From contig NZ_AUMN01000022.1 in the NCBI RefSeq assembly GCF_000430705.1, forward strand, positions 1 through 64,000: a stretch of DNA of 64,000 nt, in the 5' to 3' direction. Below, piece after piece: positions 9,375-17,170 of this stretch. Numbering within the stretch: position 1 is the stretch's first letter; each line of letters starts with the position of its first letter. The position numbers were made by a program, and so were the translations under genes. The notes beneath the pieces were generated by a model. That model saw only the letters and a list, made by a program, of their open reading frames with translations, did no database searches and was not told where the DNA came from. Source of the DNA: Arthrobacter castelli DSM 16402 (GTDB lineage Bacteria > Actinomycetota > Actinomycetes > Actinomycetales > Micrococcaceae).

Positions 9375-11012
9375 ATGACCAGGACGCAGGGCTGGGCGGC
9401 CGTCGCCGGCGTCGTCGCGGTCGCTGTCACTGCCGTGGCCGGTCAGTTGCTTGCCGCTCTTTTCAGCCCGGAGGCTTCGCCGATCTCCGCGGTGGGCACT
9501 ATCACCATTGACGTGATGCCACAGCCGCTCAAGGAGTGGGCCATTGACACCTTCGGCACCGCCGACAAACTTGCGCTGGTGGTGGCAATGGTGCTGGTGA
9601 TCGGCGTGCTGGCCGTGGTGGCAGGAGCGGGGGAGTACCGGCGCCGCTACACCGGCGTCGCGCTCATCGTGGTATTCAGCGCGCTCGGGGCGGCCGCCGC
9701 GGTGTCCCGTCCCGCGGCAGGGGCGGCCGCAGCCATCGCGCCGCTGCTGGCCGGCGCGGCCGGTGCGCTGCTTTTGGCCGGGCTGGTGAATCAGCTCCGC
9801 CTGTCCGTGCAGGAAGCCCAGGCAGCCCAGGAAGCACAGGAAGCACAGAAGTCCTCGGTGGCCCCGGCAGCACATGAAGCCCCGCACGCCCCGGCAGCGC
9901 CGCAAGCACCGGCAGCCCGGCAACCGCTGAGCGCCGGCGCAGGCATGCAGCGCCGGAAGTTCCTCGGCGCGACCGCAGTGTCAGCGGCCGCCGGCGTCGT
10001 CGGAGGCCTGGTCAGCGGGTCGCTGCGGCAGGCGCAGAGTGCGGCCACGGCGTTGCGTTCTGCGGTGCAGCTGCCCCGGCCCGCCTCGGGCAGCAAGCCG
10101 ATACCGGACGCCGCGACCTTGAAGCTGGACGGTATTTCGGCCCTGGTGACGGACACGGATACGTTCTACCGGATCGACACCGCATTCACCGTTCCCCGCA
10201 TCGACCCGACGACCTGGCGGCTGAAGGTCACCGGGATGGTGGAGCAGGAAGTGGAAATCGACTTCGGCCAACTGAGAGCCAGGCCGCTGATCGAGCGCTA
10301 CATCACCCTGGCCTGCGTCTCCAACCCCATTGGCGGGGAGCTCATCGGTAACGCCAAGTGGCTGGGATGGCCGATCCGGGACCTGCTGGCACAGGCTTCA
10401 CCGGCGGCCGACGCCGATATGGTGCTGTCCACCAGCGCCGATGGGTGGACGGCAGGCACCCCGCTGGAGGTGCTCACCGACAATCGGGACGCCATGCTGG
10501 CCATCGGGATGAACGACGCGCCGCTGCCGTTTGAACATGGGTTCCCGGTCCGGATGGTGGTGCCCGGGCTTTATGGGTACGTCTCGGCCACCAAATGGGT
10601 GACTGAACTGAAAGTCACCCGGTTCGCCGACGACGTCGCCTATTGGACCACCCGTGGATGGGCGGCCCGCGGCCCGATCAAGACCTCGTCGCGGATCGAC
10701 ACCCCGCGCAACGGGGCGAACCGCCCGCCCGGCAGGCTGCGGCTGGGCGGCATGGCCTGGTCGCAGCACGTCGGGATCCGTGCTGTTGAGGTGAAGGTCG
10801 ACGACGGCGAGTGGCAGCCGGCCGAACTGGCGGCCGCGATCTCGACGGACACCTGGCGGCAGTGGGTGGCCGACGTCGACCTCGAACCCGGCGAGCGGGA
10901 GCTGACCGTGCGGGCCATCGACCGCAACGGGGACGTGCAGATCGGCGAATTCGCCCCTCCGATCCCCAGCGGGGCGACCGGGTACCACAGCATCACGGTG
11001 CAGATTGGCTGA
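9375..11012 (+). CDS. Membrane-anchored molybdopterin-dependent (sulfite oxidase-like) oxidoreductase
   Basis: A 545-residue protein. Residues 1-145 hold about four transmembrane segments; an Ala/Glu/Gln-rich linker follows; then a QRRKFLGA sequence at about 192-199 with a hydrophobic Ala/Gly/Val stretch looks like a twin-arginine signal; the rest is a sulfite-oxidase-type Moco domain (Cys314 in TLACVSNPIGG is the likely Mo ligand) and a C-terminal dimerisation domain. I infer an enzyme domain held outside the membrane. Substrate is unknown. It lies head-to-tail with moeA and moaC, so cofactor synthesis and an acceptor enzyme are adjacent. Alternative starts are 9342 and 9315. Confidence 0.88.
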   Translation: MTRTQGWAAVAGVVAVAVTAVAGQLLAALFSPEASPISAVGTITIDVMPQPLKEWAIDTFGTADKLALVVAMVLVIGVLAVVAGAGEYRRRYTGVALIVVFSALGAAAAVSRPAAGAAAAIAPLLAGAAGALLLAGLVNQLRLSVQEAQAAQEAQEAQKSSVAPAAHEAPHAPAAPQAPAARQPLSAGAGMQRRKFLGATAVSAAAGVVGGLVSGSLRQAQSAATALRSAVQLPRPASGSKPIPDAATLKLDGISALVTDTDTFYRIDTAFTVPRIDPTTWRLKVTGMVEQEVEIDFGQLRARPLIERYITLACVSNPIGGELIGNAKWLGWPIRDLLAQASPAADADMVLSTSADGWTAGTPLEVLTDNRDAMLAIGMNDAPLPFEHGFPVRMVVPGLYGYVSATKWVTELKVTRFADDVAYWTTRGWAARGPIKTSSRIDTPRNGANRPPGRLRLGGMAWSQHVGIRAVEVKVDDGEWQPAELAAAISTDTWRQWVADVDLEPGERELTVRAIDRNGDVQIGEFAPPIPSGATGYHSITVQIG

Positions 11013-11074
11013 TGCGCCGGCCCAAAGGACGTAATCTGGAGCCGTACACTCACCGTCCCTTCCGAAAGCCGTAA

Positions 11075-12337
11075 ATGAGCACCGTCGCCGAACACTGCCG
11101 CAAGGTGGCCCACCTTTTGCGCCGGCTGCATGATGCCACACCCGAACAGGTGCCCCTGGCCGAGGCACGCGGCCGGGTGCTGGCCAGAGACGTGACCGCG
11201 CCGGTCTCGCTGCCGCCGTTCGATAATTCGCAAATGGACGGCTACGCACTGCGGACGGCGGACCTGGACTCAGCGCGTACCGGCGTGGCGGTTCGGCTGC
11301 AGGTGGCGTCCCCGATCCCCGCCGGCACCGCGCCCGCGGACCTGCGGCCGGGGTCGGCCGCGCCGATCATGACCGGTGCCATGCTGCCCGCCGGCGCCGA
11401 CGCCGTCGTCCCCATTGAACAGGCAACTCCCGACAGGTTTTTCGCCGACGACGGCGGCACACGGACTGTCGAGCTCCCCGCCGGCGTTCCGGCCGGGCAA
11501 TATGTACGCGTCGCCGGCAGCGACATCGGCGCCGGGGATCCGGCGCTTCCGGCCGGCACGCTGCTGCTGGCGCCGCAACTGGGACTGCTGGCCGCCCTCG
11601 GCATGGGGACAGTGCCCGTCCGGCCACGTCCGGTGGTCTTGCTGCTGTCCACCGGAGACGAAGTCGTGGCGCCGGGAGCAGAGCTGCCGCCCGGAGGGAT
11701 ATACGACGCCAACACCACGATGCTGCGCGCCTGCCTGGAGGACGCCGGGGCCGTGGTGCGGCACAGCCGGCTGGTGACCGACGACGTCGAACGCTTCCAG
11801 GGCCGGCTGGCGGAGGACCTCGCCGAAGAACCGGTCGACCTGGTCGTGACCGCCGGCGGCATCAGCAAGGGCGCGTATGAAGTGGTCCGCCAGGGGCTGG
11901 CCGACCACCCGGTCGAATTCGGAGCCGTGGCGATGCAGCCGGGTGGCCCCCAGGCCATCGGCAGCATCGACTCGGTGCCTTTCCTCGGCTTTCCCGGCAA
12001 CCCGGTCAGTTGCCTGGTCTCCTTCGAAACGTTCCTCCGCCCGGCCCTGAGCGACATCATCGGATACCCGCGGCCCCGCCCCGAAGTTGCCGCGCGGCTG
12101 GCCGAACCGGTGTCTTCGCCGGAGCACAAGCTCCAGGTCCGACGCGGCCGCTATTTCGACGACGGGACCGTGCAGCTCATCGGCGGCGCCGGCTCCCACT
12201 TGGTGCACGCGCTCGCCGAAGCCAATGCGTTGGTCCAGATCCCGGAAGGCACCTCCGAGCTGGATGCGGGAGACGATGTACAGGTCCGGTTGCTTGATGC
12301 GCCGGCCGACGCAACGACGAAAGGCAGCAACCAATGA
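11075..12337 (+). CDS. moeA: Molybdopterin molybdenumtransferase MoeA
   Basis: MoeA inserts molybdate into adenylylated molybdopterin, completing Mo-cofactor. The 420-residue protein is of normal length and shows [12 protein letters not shown] near the N terminus, the MPT-binding [11 protein letters not shown] block and the [15 protein letters not shown] signature. The ATG at 11075 lies 62 bp after the oxidoreductase. Its stop overlaps the moaC start (ATGA at 12334-12337), showing translational coupling. Confidence 0.96.
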   Translation: MSTVAEHCRKVAHLLRRLHDATPEQVPLAEARGRVLARDVTAPVSLPPFDNSQMDGYALRTADLDSARTGVAVRLQVASPIPAGTAPADLRPGSAAPIMTGAMLPAGADAVVPIEQATPDRFFADDGGTRTVELPAGVPAGQYVRVAGSDIGAGDPALPAGTLLLAPQLGLLAALGMGTVPVRPRPVVLLLSTGDEVVAPGAELPPGGIYDANTTMLRACLEDAGAVVRHSRLVTDDVERFQGRLAEDLAEEPVDLVVTAGGISKGAYEVVRQGLADHPVEFGAVAMQPGGPQAIGSIDSVPFLGFPGNPVSCLVSFETFLRPALSDIIGYPRPRPEVAARLAEPVSSPEHKLQVRRGRYFDDGTVQLIGGAGSHLVHALAEANALVQIPEGTSELDAGDDVQVRLLDAPADATTKGSNQ

Positions 12338-12840
12338 ACCGCCGTGCCGAAGACGATGCCCAGGCCGGCGGCCCGGGATCGCTGACCCACCTGCGCGAGG
12401 ACGGCACCGCCCACATGGTCGACGTGTCGGACAAGTCGCAGACCGCGCGGAAGGCCACTGCCGAAGCCTGGCTGCGCACCCGCGCCGACGTCGTCGACAT
12501 GATCGCCGCCGGCGACCTGCCCAAGGGCGACGCCCTGGCCGTTGCCAGGGTGGCCGGCATCATGGGCGCCAAGCAGACGTCGTCGTTGATCCCGCTGTGC
12601 CACCCCTTGCCGCTGAGCAAGGTCACCGTGGACTTTGAGCCGGCCGCCGACGCCGTCCGTATTGAGGCCAAGGTCAGTACGACGGCGGTGACCGGTGTGG
12701 AGATGGAAGCGCTGACGTCGGCGTCGGTGGCGGCGCTGACGCTCTACGACATGGTCAAGGCCGTGGACAAGCATGCTCAGATTTCCGGCATCCGGGTGCT
12801 GGCCAAGAGCGGCGGCAAAAGCGGAGACTGGACGGCATGA
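12334..12840 (+). CDS. moaC: Cyclic pyranopterin monophosphate synthase MoaC
   Basis: MoaC converts the 3',8-cyclo-GTP made by MoaA to cyclic pyranopterin monophosphate. The 168-residue protein has all family blocks: [14 protein letters not shown], the [14 protein letters not shown] active-site segment, and [20 protein letters not shown] with the catalytic KAVDK. A short, non-conserved ~20-residue extension precedes the domain. It overlaps moeA by 4 nt upstream and moaB by 4 nt downstream. No moaA is present in this window. Confidence 0.97.
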   Translation: MNRRAEDDAQAGGPGSLTHLREDGTAHMVDVSDKSQTARKATAEAWLRTRADVVDMIAAGDLPKGDALAVARVAGIMGAKQTSSLIPLCHPLPLSKVTVDFEPAADAVRIEAKVSTTAVTGVEMEALTSASVAALTLYDMVKAVDKHAQISGIRVLAKSGGKSGDWTA

Positions 12841-13313
12841 GGAGCGCCGCCGTCATCATCGCGTCCACCCGCGCCGCTGCGGGCACCTACCAGGATGAAT
12901 GCGCGCCGCTGATTACGGCCTGGCTGGCCGAACGCGGCTACCAGGCCGCCGGCACCGACGTCGTCGCCGACGGTGACCCGTTCCGGCAGGCGCTGGCCGA
13001 AAGGCTGGCCGAAGGGCACGCGGCCGTCATCACCAGCGGCGGGACCGGTTTGAGCCCCGACGACCTGACGCCGGAGATCACAGCGGAATTCCTGGAACGG
13101 CACCTGCCCGGCATCATGGAAGCGATGCGGGAGGCCGGACGCGCCAAGACGCCGATGGCCAGCCTCAGCCGGGGGTACGCGGGGACATCCGGTACCAGTT
13201 TCGTCATCAATCTTCCCGGTTCGCCATCGGGAGTCGGCGACGGGCTGGACGTCCTGGCGCCGTTGCTGGACCATGTTTGTGCGCAATTGGAGGGCCGTGA
13301 TGCACACATCTGA
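12837..13313 (+). CDS. moaB: MoaB/Mog-family molybdopterin adenylyltransferase
   Basis: A 158-residue MoaB/Mog domain protein. Such proteins bind molybdopterin and (Mog, plant Cnx1G) adenylylate it before MoeA acts. The MPT-binding signature [15 protein letters not shown] and the later [16 protein letters not shown] segment are both present. ATG at 12837 overlaps the moaC stop. The 3' end overlaps moaE by 14 nt. Which of MoaB or Mog is the better name cannot be decided from sequence alone. Confidence 0.92.
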   Translation: MRSAAVIIASTRAAAGTYQDECAPLITAWLAERGYQAAGTDVVADGDPFRQALAERLAEGHAAVITSGGTGLSPDDLTPEITAEFLERHLPGIMEAMREAGRAKTPMASLSRGYAGTSGTSFVINLPGSPSGVGDGLDVLAPLLDHVCAQLEGRDAHI

Positions 13314-13752
13314 ACGAGAAGAGGCGGCCGCTGGAGCCGTCCTCGCCGCGGCAGTCAGCGACGAGCCGCTGAACCTGGACGCGGCGATCGCCGCCGTCGA
13401 ATCGGACGAATGCGGTGCCGTGGTCAGCTTCAGCGGCGTCATCCGGGACCACGACGGCGGGCGGCAAGTGGACCGGCTCAGCTACAGTTCCCACCCGACC
13501 GCCGGCGCCGTTATCGCGGCGCTCGCCGACGAGGTCGCGGCCTCCCATCCGGGCATCCGGCTGTGGGTGGGGCACCGGGTCGGAGACCTGCGCATCGGTG
13601 ATCCGGCGCTGGTCTGCGCGGTGGCATCGGCACACCGCAAGGAGGCCTTCGATGCCTGCGCCACGCTGGTGGAACGCGTCAAGGCCGAGGTGCCGATATG
13701 GAAAGAGCAGTTCTTCACCGACGGGACGATCGAATGGGTCGGCATCGCCTGA
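13300..13752 (+). CDS. moaE: Molybdopterin synthase catalytic subunit MoaE
   Basis: MoaE is the large subunit of molybdopterin synthase and works with MoaD. The 150-residue protein contains the FSGVIRDHDGG block, AVASAHRKEAFDAC and the lysine motif VPIWKEQFF. I place the start at ATG 13300 because GGAGG (13289-13293) lies 6 nt upstream; the upstream ATG at 13273 is an internal codon of the overlapping frame. It overlaps moaB by 14 nt and the following lipoprotein gene by 19 nt. Confidence 0.95.
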   Translation: MHTSEREEAAAGAVLAAAVSDEPLNLDAAIAAVESDECGAVVSFSGVIRDHDGGRQVDRLSYSSHPTAGAVIAALADEVAASHPGIRLWVGHRVGDLRIGDPALVCAVASAHRKEAFDACATLVERVKAEVPIWKEQFFTDGTIEWVGIA

Positions 13753-14420
13753 CGCTTGGACTGGCAGTTGGCGCTGGACTGTCGGCTGCCGCGTTAGTGA
13801 CCACCTCCTGCACTCCGCCCGCCGCGGAACCGGAGGGGTCGACGTCGTCCGCGTCCGCTCCGTCGGGCAGCTTGTCAACGGCTGCGTCCGGCATCTCCTC
13901 AACGGCACAGCCGGGCACATCATCAACGCCTCCGGTTACGGAGCCGGAGATCGATCCGGCGAACAGGGCCGAGGTTCAGACGCTCACCTGCGACGCTCCG
14001 ATTGACGAGGTGGCATCCGTGGATGAAGTTTCCAACGATCCGCTGGCCACCGATGTGATGGCACTGGCCGGCGGTGGGCCCGGAAAACCGGATCAACCGA
14101 TCAAGTGGTACGACGGCCACGTGTATCAGGGGATGCACTTCATCAAGGTGGGGCTGGCGGTGCACCGCGGCGCGGAGTTCACCCTTGCGGTCCCGTCGTC
14201 GTGGCAGGAGCGGATGCGGATCGGCTGGGGCAATGATGATGGTTATACCCTGGCAAACACATTGAAGGTTTCTGGATGCCTTCCGGAGGCGGACGGAGCC
14301 CAATGGCTGGTCTTTCCGGGCGGCTTCTGGTTGGAGGAGTCCGGCTGCGTGCCCCTGGATATTACGACATCCGGGCGCACGCAGTCCATACACGTGCCCG
14401 TCGGTGAACGCTGTCCATGA
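13734..14420 (+). CDS. Putative secreted or lipoprotein, function unknown
   Basis: A 228-residue protein with a short basic N terminus, a hydrophobic stretch and a Cys at residue 26 (VTTSC), compatible with a weak lipobox (Thr instead of the usual aliphatic at -3). A Ser/Thr/Pro-rich spacer of about 45 residues follows, then a compact domain with several Cys (TLTCDAP, VSGCLPE, ESGCVPL, GERCP) that could form disulfides. The start is inside moaE, so it is translationally tied to the Mo-cofactor genes, but no motif links it to molybdenum. Family not recognised. Confidence 0.7.
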   Translation: MGRHRLTLGLAVGAGLSAAALVTTSCTPPAAEPEGSTSSASAPSGSLSTAASGISSTAQPGTSSTPPVTEPEIDPANRAEVQTLTCDAPIDEVASVDEVSNDPLATDVMALAGGGPGKPDQPIKWYDGHVYQGMHFIKVGLAVHRGAEFTLAVPSSWQERMRIGWGNDDGYTLANTLKVSGCLPEADGAQWLVFPGGFWLEESGCVPLDITTSGRTQSIHVPVGERCP

Positions 14421-14485
14421 GGGCGGCCGGAGAGCAGCCTTCTGAATTACGTCGCTCCGCTTCGATGCCGATGGCGTGGATCCGC

Positions 14486-14491
14486 TAAGGT
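14486..14491 (+). promoter_or_regulatory. Candidate -10 box of the trpS leader transcript
   Basis: TAAGGT lies 7 nt before the ATG of the Trp leader peptide, the spacing seen for leaderless genes elsewhere in this window. If correct, the leader peptide starts at or close to the 5' end of the mRNA. The -35 region (about 14461-14468) is weak. Confidence 0.45.
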
Positions 14492-14498
14492 ATACACC

Positions 14499-14537
14499 AT
14501 GAACTTCAACGGATCCGCATGGTGGCGGCTGCGATAG
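14499..14537 (+). CDS. Trp leader peptide (12 codons, tandem Trp) upstream of trpS
   Basis: ATG at 14499 opens a 12-codon frame ending at TAG 14535-14537 and encoding MNFNGSAWWRLR. Two adjacent Trp codons (14520-14525) in so short an ORF, followed by competing hairpins and a tryptophanyl-tRNA synthetase gene, are the hallmark of ribosome-mediated attenuation: ribosome stalling at UGG codons when charged tRNA-Trp is scarce would favour read-through. Leader-controlled auxiliary TrpRS is known from Streptomyces. The peptide itself probably has no other function. It is in the same frame as trpS but separated by the TAG. Confidence 0.8.
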   Translation: MNFNGSAWWRLR

Positions 14538-14589
14538 CGGCCGGTTGAAGTTGAAACATGTTCACGGGCTGCATGGCGGCCCGCGAACA
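14502..14589 (+). promoter_or_regulatory. Candidate trpS attenuator: alternative hairpins
   Basis: Two structures are visible. The leader coding sequence AACTTCAACGG (14502-14512) is complementary, with one bulge, to CCGGTTGAAGTT (14541-14552). Downstream, TGTTC-A-CGGGC (14559-14569) pairs with GCCCG-C-GAACA (14579-14589), a ten-pair stem with one A-C mismatch and a 9-nt loop that could be the terminator. There is no U-run after it. A ribosome stalled on the UGG codons would cover the first arm and free 14541-14552. I could not define the antiterminator pairing by eye. Confidence 0.6.
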
Positions 14590-14672
14590 GTGCTTGGGAT
14601 CTGACGTGCAGCTCCATATTCCAGGAGCAATGCACGAAATCATTCACAGCAACGACCAACCGTTCCGCCGAG

Positions 14673-15674
14673 GTGGCAGCGGCGGTTGAACGTAATCCGG
14701 AGACGTTCCGGGTGCTGACCGGTGAACGGCCAACCGGACCCCTCCATCTGGGCCACTACTTTGGAACAGTTCTCGAACGTGTCCGCCTTCAACAGGCCGG
14801 CGTTCAGACGTTCCTGGTGTTGGCCGATTACCAAGTCATCACCGACCGCGATACGACAGCTAACGTGCAGGACAATGTCTACGGCGCTGTCCTCGATTAC
14901 CTTGCCGCCGGGCTGGATCCGGAACAGACGACGATCTTTACCCATTCGTCCATTCCCGCCCTGAACCAGCTGTTGCTGCCGTTCCTGAGCCTCGTCACCG
15001 AGGCCGAATTGCACCGGAATCCCACGGTGAAGACTGAGCTGGCAGAGTCACATCGTGCACTGAGCGGACTGTTGCTGACTTATCCGGTGCACCAGGCAGC
15101 GGACATCCTGTTCTGCAAAGGCAATCTTGTCCCGGTGGGGAAAGACAACCTGCCGCACGTTGAAATGACACGGGTGATCGCGCGGCGCTTCAACGACCGG
15201 TATGGCAACGTCTTTCCCGAACCAGATGCCCTTCTCACCTCGGCGCCGGAGCTGGCCGGCGTCGACGGCCGCAAGATGTCCAAGTCGTATGGCAACGCTA
15301 TAACGCTGGCGATGAGCGAGGACGAGACGGCCAAGGTGGTCCGCCGGGCCCGCACCGACCAGGACCGGCGGATCACGTTTGACCCGCAGACGCGGCCGGG
15401 AGTCTCGGCGCTGCTGTCAACCGCAGCCTTGTGCCTCGGAGCACAGCCGGAACAACTGGCCGAAGACATTGGCGACGCCGGCAGCGGACGCCTGAAACAG
15501 ATCACCACCGACGCCATCAACGACTTCCTGAAGGGACATCGCACCCGGCGCCGTGAACTCGCCCAGGACAATGAGCTCGCCCGCCGGGCCCTGGTACGGG
15601 GCAATCAACGGGCCAACGAAATTGCAGAACGGACTTTGGACGAAGTGCGGTCGGCCATGGGGACCATTTACTGA
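14673..15674 (+). CDS. trpS: Tryptophanyl-tRNA synthetase
   Basis: A class I aminoacyl-tRNA synthetase charging tRNA-Trp. Signatures are PTGPLHLGHYFG (HIGH-type HLGH) and DGRKMSKSYGN (KMSKS). From GTG 14673 it is 333 residues. That start is uncertain: the frame stays open upstream to 14538 and reads ATTNRSAE just before it, which resembles the N-terminal RSAE-VAAAV context expected for this TrpRS subfamily, but contains no ATG, GTG or TTG. An ATG at 14630, preceded by AGGAG, would be in frame if one base were absent after it. The gene is probably regulated by the Trp leader upstream. Confidence 0.93.
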   Translation: MAAAVERNPETFRVLTGERPTGPLHLGHYFGTVLERVRLQQAGVQTFLVLADYQVITDRDTTANVQDNVYGAVLDYLAAGLDPEQTTIFTHSSIPALNQLLLPFLSLVTEAELHRNPTVKTELAESHRALSGLLLTYPVHQAADILFCKGNLVPVGKDNLPHVEMTRVIARRFNDRYGNVFPEPDALLTSAPELAGVDGRKMSKSYGNAITLAMSEDETAKVVRRARTDQDRRITFDPQTRPGVSALLSTAALCLGAQPEQLAEDIGDAGSGRLKQITTDAINDFLKGHRTRRRELAQDNELARRALVRGNQRANEIAERTLDEVRSAMGTIY

Positions 15675-15764
15675 GTCGCCAGACATCCGGCACCCGTGCC
15701 CCTCGGCGCCCCCTGCCGTTAGTGGTCCTCGCCACGGTGGAAATCCGCACCCGTTTCGCGCCGG

Positions 15765-15770
15765 TACGCT
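15765..15770 (+). promoter_or_regulatory. -10 box for leaderless dapB
   Basis: TACGCT lies 6 nt before the dapB ATG and there is no ribosome-binding site, so transcription probably starts at the A of the start codon. Confidence 0.5.
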
Positions 15771-15776
15771 GGATAC

Positions 15777-16535
15777 ATGACTAATCGAGTGCGCGTAGCA
15801 GTGATGGGAGCAGGCGGCCGGATGGGGTCCGCCGCCGTCAAGGCAATTGAGGCGGCCGAGGACCTGGATCTCAGCGCGCAACTTGGCCGCGGAGACCGCC
15901 TGGACAGCCTCGAGGAGACTGGAACCGACGTCGTCGTCGATCTCACCGTTCCCGAGAGCACCGAGAGCAACGTTCGTTTCGCCGTCGAACACGGAATGCA
16001 TGCGGTGGTCGGCACCAGCGGCTGGGACGCCGACCGGTTGTCTTCGCTGCGGGAGCTGCTTGGCCGGCATGAAAATACCGGCGTCTTGATTGCGCCGAAC
16101 TTCGCCCTCGGATCCGTGCTGGCGACGAGCTTCGCAACCAAGGCGGCGAAATACTTCGAGTCGGTCGAGGTGGTTGAACTGCACCATCCCAACAAGGTGG
16201 ACGCCCCCTCAGGGACAGCTGTCCGGACGGCGCAGCAGATCGCCGCGGCACGCGACGAAGCCGGGATAGGCCCTGGCCCGGACGCCACCCGCACAGCGAT
16301 GGACGGCGCCCGCGGGGCCTCCGTCGACGGCGTTCCCGTGCACAGCGTGCGGTTGCGCGGATTGGTCGCCCATCAGGAGGTCCTCCTCGGGTCGGCCGGT
16401 GAACAGCTGACCATCCGGCATGATTCCTTTGACCGGGAATCTTTCATGCCCGGTGTTCTGCTCGGAATCCGGTCTGTGGCCGGACACCCGGGCCTGACAG
16501 TGGGGCTCGATGGCTACTTGGACCTGGAGGCGTAG
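15777..16535 (+). CDS. dapB: 4-hydroxy-tetrahydrodipicolinate reductase DapB
   Basis: DapB reduces 4-hydroxy-tetrahydrodipicolinate with NAD(P)H in lysine and diaminopimelate synthesis, which also feeds peptidoglycan. The 252-residue protein has the nucleotide-binding GAGGRMG near the N terminus and the substrate-binding motif ELHHPNKVDAPSGTA. The start lacks a ribosome-binding site but has TACGCT 6 nt upstream, so the mRNA is probably leaderless. dapA lies 2 kb downstream and dapF 15 kb away, so the pathway genes are scattered here. Confidence 0.97.
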   Translation: MTNRVRVAVMGAGGRMGSAAVKAIEAAEDLDLSAQLGRGDRLDSLEETGTDVVVDLTVPESTESNVRFAVEHGMHAVVGTSGWDADRLSSLRELLGRHENTGVLIAPNFALGSVLATSFATKAAKYFESVEVVELHHPNKVDAPSGTAVRTAQQIAAARDEAGIGPGPDATRTAMDGARGASVDGVPVHSVRLRGLVAHQEVLLGSAGEQLTIRHDSFDRESFMPGVLLGIRSVAGHPGLTVGLDGYLDLEA

Positions 16536-16544
16536 GCCGCTTCG

Positions 16545-16997
16545 ATGAAAACGAAAATCTGGGTGGCGCTGGTTGCTCTGCTGCTGGTCTTCTACCTGAT
16601 CGTCACGGCCCACCGCGGCTGGATCCTGTTGATGGCTCCGGAGCCGGTGGCCAAGCTCCTCGGAGCCGCGGTGTTCCTGTTGCCCGTGGTCGGTGTGTGG
16701 GCCCTGGTGCGCGAGGTGATGTTCGGCGCGCGGATGGAGAAACTCGCGAAGATCCTCGAGGCCGAGGGTGGTTTGCCTCCGGACACGCTGCCCCGCACCG
16801 CCGGCGGGAGGATCGTACGCGAGGCAGCCGACGCGGAGTTCGAAAAATATCGCGCCGCTGCCGAATCTGAACCGGACGACTGGAGGTCCTGGTTCCGTCT
16901 GTCGTGTGCCTACGATGCCGCCGGCGACCGGCGGAGGGCCCGCAAGTCGATGCGCGACGCGATTGCGATGTACCGCCGGAGCGCCGCCACGGTCTAG
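16545..16997 (+). CDS. Membrane protein with C-terminal TPR-like segment
   Basis: A 150-residue protein with two predicted membrane helices (about 4-24 and 37-58), then a soluble part whose residues 105-145 (EFEKYRAAAESEPDDWRSWF and RLSCAYDAAGDRRRARKSMR) read like a single tetratricopeptide-type helical hairpin. It starts 9 bp after dapB and is probably co-transcribed. No enzyme motif is visible; a scaffold or assembly role is only a guess. The 3' end faces a large palindrome and a convergent gene. Confidence 0.75.
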   Translation: MKTKIWVALVALLLVFYLIVTAHRGWILLMAPEPVAKLLGAAVFLLPVVGVWALVREVMFGARMEKLAKILEAEGGLPPDTLPRTAGGRIVREAADAEFEKYRAAAESEPDDWRSWFRLSCAYDAAGDRRRARKSMRDAIAMYRRSAATV

Positions 16998-17073
16998 GAC
17001 AGGCACGATCCTGTCTTCGACGGTATATGAGAGTCCATCCCTCTCCGCCGACCGTCCCTGGGAATCCATTCCG

Positions 17074-17129
17074 CTCCGCTATGGGACATTTGACCGCCGG
17101 CGCCGGTGGTTGAATGTCCCATAGCGGAG
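17074..17129. repeat. 56-bp near-perfect palindrome between convergent genes
   Basis: Outer arms of 17 bp are perfect (17074-17090 with 17113-17129, CTCCGCTATGGGACATT and its complement); two mismatched bases on each side (TG at 17091-17092 and 17111-17112) separate them from a GC-rich inner stem (17093-17099 with 17104-17110, one G-T pair) around a 4-nt loop. It lies 76 bp after one gene and 41 bp before the convergent gene's stop. It can act as a bidirectional terminator, but its length and conserved-looking outer arms are also typical of dispersed palindromic repeats. Confidence 0.8.
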
Positions 17130-17170
17130 GGAAATCGGGTGTGCGAGGTATTTCCCGCGGTCACCTGGAC

